Shown here one piece after another: positions 31,825 through 42,166 of a DNA stretch of 52,684 bases. Positions within the stretch are counted from its first letter, which is position 1, and each line of letters begins with the position of its first letter. The position numbers and the translations under genes were made by a program. This DNA is from Rhodocollybia butyracea (taxonomy: Eukaryota > Basidiomycota > Agaricomycetes > Agaricales > Omphalotaceae), in the NCBI GenBank assembly GCA_015501585.1, contig JADNRY010000413.1:1-52684 (forward strand). Direction: 5' to 3'. Under the pieces are notes generated by a model that did not search any database, was not told the origin of the DNA, and saw only the letters and a list, made by a program, of their open reading frames with translations.

Positions 31825-32904
31825 ATGAAAAATTTGCTCATATCTCTCATCGCGCTCACCGTCTCCATCGGAGTGAGAGGAACTTCTTCTGGCTCAATTG
31901 ATTGGAGTGCGCACCAGTGGCAAGCTCCTCTGCCCACTGACTCTCGAGGCCCATGTCCCGGCTTAAACACGTATGTGGAACCCCTATCTCCTCGATCAAA
32001 TCAAGAATGACCATAATCTTCCACAGCTTAGCCAACCATGGATTCTTACCCAGAAATGGGAGCAATATCACCATTGCCATTGCACTGGACGCAATCCACG
32101 GTGAGTAGCTCTCACTTCTGGAGACTAGCATAATTACTCACCCATGTCGCTATCCTTAGAGGGATTCAACATCAAGCCTTTTACTCTCATGCGTACGATA
32201 GCCAAAGTCGGGCTCCTTACTACCGATAATACTGATAATTTCGCCCTGGAAGAACTCGCACTGTAAGTAATCCTTGAACCAGTCGTTGGAGACATGCTCA
32301 CATTAATATGATGTTCTTCTAGTCACGGCACTCTCGAGCATGACGCCTCTTTGTCGAGAAACGATCTTGCGATCGGGGACAATATCCACTTCAACGCGAC
32401 CGTATTCGCCACTCTGAACAATTCGAACCCCGGCGTGGATTATTACAATACCACCTCGGCGGCACAGGTGTTGCAACAACGTCTCGTGGAAGACAGCCTC
32501 ATCAACCCAAACCTCACCAACACCATCAAGGAGTTTACTGTTCGGATTGTCGAGTCCGCCTTCTACCTTAGTGTCATCGGGAATGTTACTACTGGTGTCG
32601 CGCCAAAGAAGTAAGTGATTGTCTTGTATCCTGTACGCGCTGCTTACGGTGACTGATCACGCCTTTCCCCCACCGCAGTTTCATACAGATATTCTTCTCG
32701 CAGGAGCGACTCCCTCTAGAGGAAGGATGGCACCGCTCTGACGTGCCTATCGACGATGACAATTTCAGTAATTTAACAGGGACAATTGGGGATGCGATAA
32801 CTGAATGGGCCCCTTCCGGCCCCATCGTTTGTCCTTGGATCCGACTCCAGCCTGAGGGCGATGTGTCGATCGTTCCTGTGGTTGAAGGTACCGACGACCC
32901 TTGA
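31825..32904 (+). CDS. heme-thiolate peroxidase / unspecific peroxygenase (chloroperoxidase family, short type)
   Basis: Five exons join in phase. After the signal peptide (MKNLLISLIALTVSIGVRG) comes RGPCPGLNTLANHGFLPRNG, with the PCP cysteine that ligates heme. Next is TLEHDASLSRND, the EHD-S motif of the magnesium site and acid-base region in the short peroxygenase class. The C-terminal half has N-glycosylation sites (NATVF, NNSNPG, NVTTG) and FFSQERLPLEEGWHR, and the protein ends VVEGTDDP. At about 265 aa it fits the short family. These enzymes use hydrogen peroxide to oxygenate hydrocarbons and aromatics or to halogenate, outside the cell. All key motifs visible to me are intact. Confidence 0.9.
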
Positions 32905-33667
32905 GGGGAAGAATCTTCTTCGCTTCCAAAGATCCTGGTGTGCGAAACTAGGATATGGACGACAAGGTTTAATTCTCTGCTCTTTATTCAGTGAATATCA
33001 GTGAATATAGACTTTTGCTGGCTGCATCAGTATGTATCTTATGCTCTTTCTTGTACTAATCATGCGAATATACTCCATTTAATTCCTACCCTAAGTATAC
33101 TGATTACTGAACTCAACGTCCGCAAGAGTAAAACAAGATCAATCAACGATGTACATAGTGTCGTACTTGACCTAATGAAGCCACGCGGCTTGATGTTTCC
33201 TTGCTCAATTGAAGGCAATGAGATATAGATTAGGGTGCCATGTTCTACTTCCTTGAAATGGGACTTGCTGTTGTGCGCTGAACGCCTGACTATTAAGATG
33301 GCTAGGATTACATGTAGCTCAAAAAGAGGCCGAAGCTTATGTTTATTGTTGATACTAAGCAGAGCATAAACAGGCCATTGCAGATACGTTGTGGTAACTG
33401 ATTACTGAAGTACTGACCCGTACTGGCCTGAGGAAACCAAGAAACGTTCATGCGCTTTAGGATCAGACGCAGGTTTTGGCCTGTTTTGGCCAACCGCCCC
33501 ATGCACGTGCTTCCCTATTTTGAATTTCATGCCAACTGCATGGAGGCGGTAATCGATTAATCGCTCATGAGGTCTTTATAAAAAGTGGCTGGATAAAACG
33601 CCCCCTCGAATACAGCTTGCTGGTCAATCTGCATTCGTCGCGCTCTTTCTCCATGCGATTATCGATC
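32905..33667. other. intergenic with promoter of the next gene
   Basis: No coding frame of interest. TTTATAAAAAGTGG (about 33575) is a likely TATA box, and CTCGAATACAGCTTGCTGGT (33605-33624) is repeated upstream of the sister gene at 34905-34924. Confidence 0.5.
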
Positions 33668-34588
33668 ATGCGCTCTGCTGCTCTCCTCCTTGCTCTCCTT
33701 GCGTTTACACTCCAGGCAGGCTCCATTCTTGCCGTCTCCTCTATGCCAGAGAGGTAAACAGGTTCATATTGGCTCTATACTACAGGTTAACTCAGGTATA
33801 CGTATCACAGCTAACACCTCGCGCCAATAGGACGTCACAATATTCAGGCGTAAAGAAGTCAGGCGGGCTACCGAGGAATGGGTCGGCCGGTCGGAAAGCT
33901 CGGAAGTTTCCAACGGGGCCAACGAGGCTAAGAGGGCCATTATTGAAGATGTATACCGGACTGCCTCCCTTAGTGACCCTCATTAGCAGAATGGGTGAAG
34001 AACGGGAGGGGTACCTGGAAATACACGTGCCCTCACCGACCACATTTTCTCTGAGGGCTTCAATACTCGGATGGCCGCCAAGAGTAGGCCAGTATATACA
34101 GGTCTATATGAACCAGACATGAGTGGCCCGGACCCAACTAGGCAATGGATTTATTTCAAGGTCATTGATTTCAAACATTGTACTAAGAAGGCTCTCGCAT
34201 GGGTTTATAGCAAGAGGTAATAATTGTGAGCGCTTTCTGGGGTCTGGGTTTCCTTGCGTTCCTCACGTATGCTTTCCCAGTTGAGTTGTTTACCAATGCG
34301 GGGGGTAACAAGGAAACAAGGCCGGTCAAAGTGACTAAACGCTACCCGGGTAAGGCGTATGTTGCCATTATCCCACGCAGTTCAGGGGACATCTCTCCAG
34401 CTGGCAGACCAGTTGATGCTCAGGCTGTTCTAGACCCCGATGAAATGCTACAACAGGACCCTATGCTGACGGTCGCGCTGCAAGCTGAATGGCAGAGGAT
34501 TTTCGACGAGTTCAATGCACGATTTACGGTTGCCGAATTTAATCCACAACTTTTTACGGTTGCGGCTGCTGCTACTGTACTATTTTGA
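33668..34588 (+). pseudogene. broken tandem copy of the secreted-family gene
   Basis: It aligns along its length with the intact gene at 34962: signal peptide (MRSAALLLALLAFTLQAGSI), then TPRANRTSQYSGVKKSGG, VTLISRMGEE, a WIYFKVIDF block at about 34150, VELFTNAGGNK and MLTVALQAEWQRIFDEFNAR. At about 33998-34010 it lacks four bases relative to the sister, which shifts the frame and leads to a stop after QVYMNQT. Near 34195 the FCFGYIAR block is also altered. The upstream 60 bp are duplicated as well, so the unit arose by segmental duplication. Not expected to make a full product. Confidence 0.75.
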
Positions 34589-34961
34589 CTCTTGTTTCTA
34601 CTCCGACATTAATTGTCAATTGAATTCCATTTCTCCTTGTTCCAAAAAAAAAAAAAAAAAAATGACAAACTTGCCAGCATAGAATAATATTGCGTTTCGG
34701 TGTAGTCAATAGAACAGCTTGAAATTCACAATCGTGATAGGCCGCCGTGTAACGCCGTGGCCACCTGCTACCAGTTGTCGGCGGTTTCATGGCTCCCGAT
34801 CTGAAACTTCTATACTCCAGGGCCTGGTCCTTACAAAGAGTGCCTCGCGGACGATGGAAACACACCTGAAACGCCCCCCCTAGTCCCGGTTCAGCGCCTC
34901 GCTCGAATACAGCTTGCTGGTCAACCTGCATTCGCCGCGTTTCTCCATACAATTATCGAGC
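34589..34961. other. spacer between tandem copies with A19 tract
   Basis: A run of 19 A (34644-34662) is the only notable feature. A 126-codon minus-strand frame across it has a phenylalanine run from the tract and is not credible. Confidence 0.6.
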
Positions 34962-35842
34962 ATGCGCTCAGTTTTTCTCCTTGTGTTTACCCTGTTAGCA
35001 GGCTCCGTTCTTGCTGTCTCCTCTATACCAGTACCAGAGGTAAACATGTTCACATTGGTTCAATGCAGTTAACTCAGGTATTACAGTTAACGCCTCGCAC
35101 CGATAAGACGTCACGATATTCAGGCATACAGAAAACAGGCGGGCGGTCAAAGAACAGCGGATCAGTCGGTCGGAAGGTTCGGAAGAGGCCAACACCGCTA
35201 AAAGGGCAATTATTGAAGAAGTATACTGGACCAACTCCCTTGGTGACTCTCGTTAACAGAATGGGTGAAGAAGTGGCGGGGGTGGTACCTGAACATACAT
35301 TTGCCCTCACCAAATGCATTTTTAATGAGGGCTTCAATACTCAGATGGTCGCCAAGAGTTGCCCAGTATACACAGGTCTATATGAACCAGACACTAGCGG
35401 CCCGAATCCAATGAGGAAATGGATTTATTTCAAGGTCATTGATTTCGAACATTGTACTAAGGAGGATTTTTGTTTTGGGTATATCGCAAGAGGTGTTAAT
35501 TGTGAGTACTCGTTCCGGGACCTCGTTTTCCTTGCGTTCCTCAAATATACTTTAGTTGAGCTGTTTACCGATGCAGAGGGTAACAAGAAAACCAGACCGA
35601 TCAATCTGACTGATCGCTCCAAGTGTACTAGGCCCTATGTTGCCATTATTATCCCAGGACAGGACTCACCAGCGGGTAGACCAGTTGATGTTCTCGGCCA
35701 TGATGGAACGCTGCTACAAGACCCTATGCTGACGGTCGCGTTGCAAGCTGAATGGCAGAGGATTTTTGACGAGTTTAATGCACGATTTACGGTTGCCGAC
35801 TTCAATTCACAATTTCCGGTTGATACTACTACACTTCGTTAG
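34962..35842 (+). CDS. secreted protein of the novel family, intact copy
   Basis: The product has a signal peptide (MRSVFLLVFTLLAGSVLAV), a short intron after PVPE, then TPRTDKTSRYSGIQKTGG, a basic stretch, PLVTLVNRMGEE, KCIFNEGFNTQMVAKSCPVY, WIYFKVIDFEHCTKEDFCFG-YIAR, VELFTDAEGNKKTRPIN and MLTVALQAEWQRIFDEFNAR. A 60-70-nt intron (donor GTGTTAATT or the better GTGAGTACT 11 bases on; acceptor TTTAG) follows AR, exactly where the gene at 28065 has one. Both donors keep the frame, and the unspliced reading is also open. No known domain is recognised. Four cysteines in the mature part suggest a stabilised extracellular fold. Confidence 0.72.
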
Positions 35843-37936
35843 ACTATTTTGACTCAGCTCTTGTTTCTACTGGCGCTCCTCCATTAATTGCATCTAATCT
35901 CTTGCTCAAAAAATGGATGCCCCAACAATTAAAAAGCTTGCAACAAGAAATAATTGAAAAGGCTTCAGTAAGTACGGCCAAACGGAACACAGCCCGGCCG
36001 ATACCTCCTTACGAGTACCGTAGTTGTTTTGGATCAAGTTCGTCGAAACATTCCTCGAGCGAAAAACCCGGTTGAGAAGGTATGATATTGTGATTAAGCC
36101 TATCAAGAAGGCAGAGTACATAATAGATGACGAGTTCGGTCTTGGGTGAACGGCTGTTTGCTGCCGCCGTCATCGAGGTTATCTTTTCCAAGTCTCTTGC
36201 CTCAACATTCTCATGTGGGTCGACGCGAATAAATAGGCTAGTAGCTACATTATTACATTAAGTATTTATATAATGAGTCTATGTACCAGAAAAGGGGAAA
36301 ATCCTCGAATCTCGTAAGCTACACTGTGTCGATTAGTTTAAATAAATAGATCTAGGGAGTGTTTCTATGACTTGGGAGTACTATGTAGAGCAAAAATAAA
36401 GTGGGGGTTTAATTTATGATTTAAGAGCGTAGTAGATATACAGTGAGCACTCTTCACGCGACGAATTTATGGACGATTAGCGATATCCGAGAGCATGGCA
36501 GGAAGGACAGAAGGAGTTGATGGTGGGATCTAAGGAAGAAAGTAATTAGTGGTCTAGTAGCGCGAGAGTCATAGCTTCATAGTCTTACTATAATGCTCCG
36601 GATACTGATGGCTGATGAGAGACAGAAACAAGATCAATTAAGTATCGGAAGATATACGCAGTGCTCAAAACCACGTACTATTGCCAGCAAGTCTTAGCAC
36701 AGTTGGGACAAGACCGTGGATGGAACGGGCTGAACTTGCAATTCACGTTCTCGCATGGGACCTGTAACGAAAAACCTAAATCGAAGGGTACGAAAGGTAT
36801 TAGGATGCTAAACACACCTCTTGCTCGGGCTTATCCGCGATGTATCGTCAGTCAAGGCACACCAAAGAACAACACAGACCCCACTCACGAGGTTGACAGC
36901 ATGTCCACATTTGACATACACGTTACGAACACTGATAAGAAGAGCATCAGGAATCATTAAAGTACCCCACAATTTGAGTGTAAATGATACTCACTGTCTG
37001 CGGCGGCACATTATTGACTTTGTATTTGTAGGGAAGAGAAAAAAAATTACAAGGGAAATGGAAGGTAGATTTATCTGAAGAGGAAAGTGATTGCAGAAGT
37101 AAGATAGGTAGAATGCTTTGCTTCGTTGGTTCAAGTCAGTACTTATACCTCGTATGAAGAAGGCTATGATTTCCAACTCAGAGTTGTACCGACAGCCGCT
37201 GCGTTCTTACCAAACCAAACGATTCACAAGCAGTGGATGGAACAACGTGAAACCAAATGTTAGGTGTATTCAATTCCGGTGAAATACTATGAAGCACTGC
37301 GCCAATCGTGAAGGAAGTTCCGCGGTAAATGTTCATTATGCACTGAAAGTCATCACAGCTATGACAGCTTGAATACGCCCACCACAACGTGCTGGATCGA
37401 GTCTGATACTTTGGTCCGTCTGTTATGAACTCAGTGCTTTGAATGTTACCGCGGAATCAGGTAGTTTTCTTCGTTGATTCTCACATCTGGTCATTACTTC
37501 ATGCAATAAGTCCGTGCTGTTGTAGGATTAAAATTGTTCACTTACTAAGTGCTGAGCGGGGATCACAATGCTCAAAGACTGAGACAACCGCGACTGACCC
37601 GAACTCTACGCTGGTTCAACGGTAAATTTCAGGTCATATGATGTGTATTGGTCGGGATCTTGATGGGAGTATTTGTATAAAATAGTTGGATAAATAACCA
37701 CAACAAGAAACGAAGCCCGTTCTTGAATACGTTTTGAGTCATATCATCATAAAACGCAAAAATTGTTCGTTGTCAGCCTGAATACTATACAGGGCATCCC
37801 GCCGCAGAAGAGATGATGGTTTTGAATGGACCGCTTTCTAATGTACACAGTTGCGTTGGGGGTTTTAGTCAATAGCTGTGATTACTCCGACGAGGACCGG
37901 AATGTTTACAATATCTGGAACCGCCGATGCAATATT
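35843..37936. other. long gene-poor region
   Basis: No gene with recognisable content. A minus-strand frame at 36009-36173 (MTAAANSRSPKTEL, FSLEECFDELDPKQLR) looks codon-like and could be one exon of an unknown gene, but its partners were not found. A 99-codon plus frame at 36661-36960 has no features. Confidence 0.4.
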
Positions 37937-38449
37937 TCAGGCAAAGGAGACACGCTTTTTGAGTGGAGGAGGGTCCTTTTTCTCAGCAAGCAGGACCGGA
38001 GTTTGTGGAGTAGCTTCCTTGCGAATACGTGCCTTGTTCTTCTTTAGTAGAGCTTTGTCGGAGGCTATTTGAGCCTTTATCTCCTTCTGTAAGTAGCGTT
38101 AGAACAAAATTGATGAGATCACAAAAGCATTTACAAGTTTCGCTTTCAATGAGTTTTTTTTGGGAGTGCCTTGTACCTAGGATTACGCGTACGGTTGAGC
38201 GATGGCAGCCCGAATCGAGAGAACTCGCGTCAGACAATCACCTGGGTAGGTTGCTGATGCTTTTTAGCACTGGTTTGTATCTTTTTCTCGCGGGTTTCTA
38301 CAATAGATGCAGCAAGTTTTAACGCATCCTAAGCAGGCACAGCGAGTTGAGTGCACCGCTCACATGAGTAGATAGAATGAACGTACGCTTTGATCTAGAA
38401 ACCGCTTTCCTTTTTTGCCTTGTTTGCCGATGCTGTCTGATGTCACCAT
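37937..38449 (-). CDS. hypothetical 99-aa basic protein (three exons)
   Basis: Exons 38449-38387 (63 nt), 38328-38242 (87 nt) and 38086-37937 (150 nt) join in phase 0 with GT-AG introns. The product starts MVTSDSIGKQGKKGKRFLD, continues DALKLAASIVETREKKIQTS and KEIKAQIASDKALLKKNKAR, and ends PPLKKRVSFA. It is lysine-rich and helical with coiled-coil-like heptads, and the KKRVSFA end resembles a phosphorylatable nuclear-type tail. No family is recognised. It diverges from the membrane-protein gene at 38712. Confidence 0.6.
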
Positions 38450-38711
38450 CTATTCAGTAGCTTCTTATGCACTGGTGTGTATCTCCAGAAACAAAGTCTG
38501 GGGTAGCTAGCAGAATCGAAGAGCAATGGTGATGGTGGCGATGAGAGCGAAATGTCAAGTCACGTGTATGACCGATTCAACGTCAGCGCTTCAGACAGGA
38601 GTCTTTCACTTGTTAATTCTTGACATCGACCATCTTTTACTTCACAGTTGCTTCACAGCACATTGTACATCTATACTCCACTGTACCTGCCCAGAACACA
38701 AATCTACTATA

Positions 38712-39245
38712 ATGCCAACTATCCAACGCGCTAAACCTACTCTTCAGATGTACCGTGGCCCATCCACTCGCCGCTCCCCTATCCAAACGCCAATGCAGTT
38801 GAAGGCGGAAACGCTTCCTCAATATTACAGTGACCTGTCTGGCTATCCGTCGGCTTCGGAGATCTCCACTCGCGATAAACTCTTGTCATTTCTTCAATCT
38901 ATCCAGAAAGTTGCAGCTCGTCTCCTTACAGACCCAGAATTCACTCGCGCGAAAGCTTTTCGCTTCCTGGCCCCAATCGCCGTCTTTCTCTTTCTCCTTA
39001 TAGTCTTTGCGACTTTTCATCAAAATTGGGATATCTGGATAACAGACAAGGCGATGATGAATCAGGTGGCGGAAGTTGGGTTTCTTTGCATGATGGTCGT
39101 TGTTCTCATCGGCGGGACGCTTGGTGTGCTTTGGCTGCTTATTTGGGTTGTACATTTCAGTGTCAAACGATTTACGGAGTCCAATTTTACAGGAGGAAGG
39201 ACCTCAATGCTGGGTAATGTAATGGGCGGTTTGTTCACTAGTTAA
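38712..39245 (+). CDS. hypothetical two-helix membrane protein (177 aa)
   Basis: A single exon starts at MPTIQRAKPTLQMYRG; the longer open frame upstream lacks a sensible start. A cytosolic-type N-terminal half rich in S/T/R/Q is followed by helices FLAPIAVFLFLLIVFATFH and VGFLCMMVVVLIGGTLGVLW-LLIWVV, then a short tail GRTSMLGNVMGGLFTS. There is no signal peptide, so a tail-proximal hairpin in an internal membrane is likely. No family is recognised. Confidence 0.65.
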   Translation: MPTIQRAKPTLQMYRGPSTRRSPIQTPMQLKAETLPQYYSDLSGYPSASEISTRDKLLSFLQSIQKVAARLLTDPEFTRAKAFRFLAPIAVFLFLLIVFATFHQNWDIWITDKAMMNQVAEVGFLCMMVVVLIGGTLGVLWLLIWVVHFSVKRFTESNFTGGRTSMLGNVMGGLFTS

Positions 39246-39590
39246 TGAACTAATATAAGGCGCGAGAGGAGGCATCATGAAACTCATTTTTAACGCTGAC
39301 CTTAGCTTGAGCGCTTGAGTATACTTGAGCTACTTCCGCCACTTGAGCTAAACCCTAAGAGGAAGTTCGATTGCCTTTCTTAGACATCATGTAGATTTTC
39401 AAGTTTCGAGTTTCACTGCAAACCAAGGCAGTCAAATACCAAATACCAGACGTTACTGTAAGATATATACACAAAAGCATAAAGCTACATAAAATGATAA
39501 AAACCAAATTCAATTCTTACTTGCATTCGATATCGTAAAATTTCATCGGAACCACACAGACAAACAGCAGATATACGTCAGAAAGGATCA
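39246..39590. other. intergenic between convergent genes
   Basis: AT-rich, no coding frame. Expected to hold the 3' ends of the membrane protein gene and shugoshin. Confidence 0.5.
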
Positions 39591-41543
39591 TTAAACAGCC
39601 ATGCTATGGCGCCTTCCTGATTCATCGTCATACTTGTTTGGTGCCGTTCGCTTTCCGCCTTTTTTCCGCTCCATATTCACCCACGCGCCACCTTTCCCTG
39701 CCCCACCCGACGGAACGAATTCTGTATCTGCGCCATCGGACTCGGAGCTGACATCATCGTCAGCATAAATATGCGGACGAGACTTGGCTCGTCTGAGCGG
39801 TAAGGATGAGGATGCAGGATTAGGGTAAGCCACGTCAGCCGAGGACCCAGGGCGGGAAGCAGGTAGCGGGAGTTGCGATGGGTCTTTCGCTCCGGATAGC
39901 GGCTGACTTGGTCCTTCCAATGAGGAGCGCGGGCCAGCATCAGTATCATCGTCTCTGTCCATATCTACCTCGTGGCCGGCTGTGGCACCTATGCACTCTT
40001 CCGAACGAATAGACATGACGGCTGAGGCTGATTTGCGTTTTCGAGATGATCCTCCTGGTTCGGAATCAGGTTTCCGCATTTTCCTGCGACCGCATTAGAA
40101 AACTACCGTTGAATAAGGAAATGCACGTACGTGTTCAGCTTGGGCTCGGCATAGTTGACGCTCCTACGCATGCGTCGTTCTCTGCCACCGGCTGCTGCTG
40201 ATTCAGATTGGGGGTCTGGATCGTCCGTAGGAGGGTTCGCGGGTATCTGCAGAGAACTAGAGGTTGGTTGTAGTGCGGGCAAATAGTTACTGGGGCTAGA
40301 GCGAGAGCTAGAGGACGACCTTGGAGGTGAAGATGATAAAAACTCTCGTCTGTAGGGTGCTGTTTCAAGCTCTACTTCAGATACCACTAAGTTTATTTCA
40401 AAATCAGAGATGCGTTCATATAGACGATGCTAAAAAGCATACCTGATTCTACGGGTTGTGCAGGCCGACTTCTGGGTGAGTTAGTGACATCCGCCAGCTT
40501 TAATTTCTTTCCCTCGTCACCCATTTCGTCGCGGAGCTTCTTGCGTAAAGAAACGCCATGCTCCTTCTCTTTCCCCTTTTCCTTGGGAACCTTTCGCTTC
40601 TCCTTCTTGACAACAGGAACCGCCTCTGGCTCCGGCTCTTCGGCGACAAGAGCCACGTCGTCCTCTTCCTCGGCCTCGATAGAACCAACCACTGGACTTC
40701 CTTGCCGAACTAGAAGGCCGCTCTGTCGACGAAGAGGCTTCCGTTTAAAGGATCCTGAGGTGGACATGGCAGAAAAGTCGACCTGAGGAGCAGCGGGTGG
40801 AGGTGAAATTGTTCGCGAAAGTAAAGGCAAACGCGATGTAGAAGGGCGTTTTGCTTTGCGCCTGGGGCTGGGTACTTTGTCTATAGCCTCATCCTCATCT
40901 TCCGTGGGGTCTGAGGGCTCATCGTCTTCATAAATTAGAGGGATGGTTGGTGCTCGTGATAAACGGGGATAAACAAGAGGATTCGGCGAGTCTGAGGGCG
41001 GCAACGGTCTCTGCGTGGCTCTGGCTGGTGTAGGAGATGAAGATGGGGTTTCGTCTGTGATAGAAAAGGCTTGTCTGAGAGAACCCAGATGTTTGGTCAG
41101 TCCAAGGGCCTGCCGGACACGAGTTAAATGAACAAGTTGCTAGTTGGAAAACTTGAGCTTACCGCAGCCTCAGTCTCCGCAATGACTTTCCTTGATTTCT
41201 CTCTTTCGCGTTTCAGTTGAGCCGCCAAGTTGATTTCCGAGGCACGAAGTCGAAGATTCTCAGTGTAGAGTGTCGAAATCTGAGCGTTCAACTCTTCAAT
41301 TCGAACGCTAAGTGTCGAGTTTAGCCTATAGACTTCGATATCAGATCATCTGCAGTTGCCAAAGATTCTTTCGCCTACTTTGTAATATGTTTATTCGCCA
41401 GCAAAAATTTCTTCTTGACTGCGAGATGAACCAGCGTCAGATTGGCAAAATTGAAGAATTTAACAAGACATACAGTTTTCAAACTCGAACAAGGCATCAT
41501 TCTGCCTTGCGCTCATGGATACACGCGACTCTCTTCTGCTCAT
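39591..41543 (-). CDS. SGO1: shugoshin (centromeric cohesin protector)
   Basis: The gene starts MSRRESRVSMSARQNDALFE. Exons 2-3 give the N-terminal coiled coil (FKKKFLLANKHITK, LNSTLSVRIEELNAQISTLY, ENLRLRASEINLAAQLKRER), the PP2A-B'-binding and dimerisation part of shugoshins. A long disordered acidic/serine-proline middle follows. The C-terminal shugoshin motif RRSVNYAEPKLNT-KMRKPD is split by an intron in the T codon (about 40085-40130); it binds phosphorylated histone H2A at centromeres. A poorly conserved tail ends RRHSMAV. Shugoshin protects cohesin from separase and phosphorylation during meiosis and mitosis. Both diagnostic ends are present, so identification is firm even though middle exon borders are approximate. 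Confidence 0.9.
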
Positions 41544-42166
41544 CGTGAGCGATAGCGAAGAGGCTCTGCCCACTTGCTGGGGACTATAGACGTGAGATAA
41601 CGTGCGGACGGTTGCACCCGCTAAGCAACACGCGACGATCACGTGTCGCATCTTCTCACGATGTTGATCTACGATCGCGACTTCCAACATGCTCACAGAA
41701 CTTACAATGACATGTTTGCAGTACTGCGCCACGTTCGTGTTGCTATGGCATGCGACACCACTAGGATGAACAGACACAGCAGGACGCCATCCGCCAACAC
41801 CAAAACTAGCTAGGTTCAGCAGGAAATATTTCTTTCAATTTTGATTGTTTCTTGCAAAGTCGGGATGAACCAGGATAATCATGGACCTCGTTTCCTCATC
41901 GATCCATCTCAACATTTGTGTTGATGTTTGATGAAATCAAAAAAGAAGCTAATAGCTGTGATACATCTTACACGTTGATGATATCCGATGCTCCGAGGTA
42001 CAAGCTCACCCGTGTATGCTGGGAGCAGTGAAAAGTATCTAGTAATCTGCACACTCCTACTCGGCTGGTTTATAAATTAATCGAGGCAGAGACCAAGCCT
42101 AAAAATACTGCTCAGATGTTTCGTTGGAAAAGACTGAGCCGCCGGTACAGGATTTACATTGGGCCT
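41544..42166. other. intergenic, no gene seen
   Basis: Upstream region of shugoshin and downstream of the cyclase gene. No domain-bearing frame on either strand. Confidence 0.5.

Noticed and set aside
31237..32010. 257-codon plus-strand frame
   Set aside because: It covers the promoter and first exon of the peroxygenase in another frame and opposes the cysteine-rich gene; its content is not protein-like.
34644..34662. A19 tract as a retrocopy tail
   Set aside because: The preceding copy keeps its introns, so it is not a processed retrocopy; most likely homopolymer expansion.
34572..34952. 126-codon minus-strand frame between the tandem copies
   Set aside because: Driven by the A19 tract (phenylalanine run), with no conserved content.
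37259..37376. Possible MITE with GGTGTATTCAA / TTGAATACGCC ends
   Set aside because: About 10 bp imperfect ends and no duplication of flanking bases.
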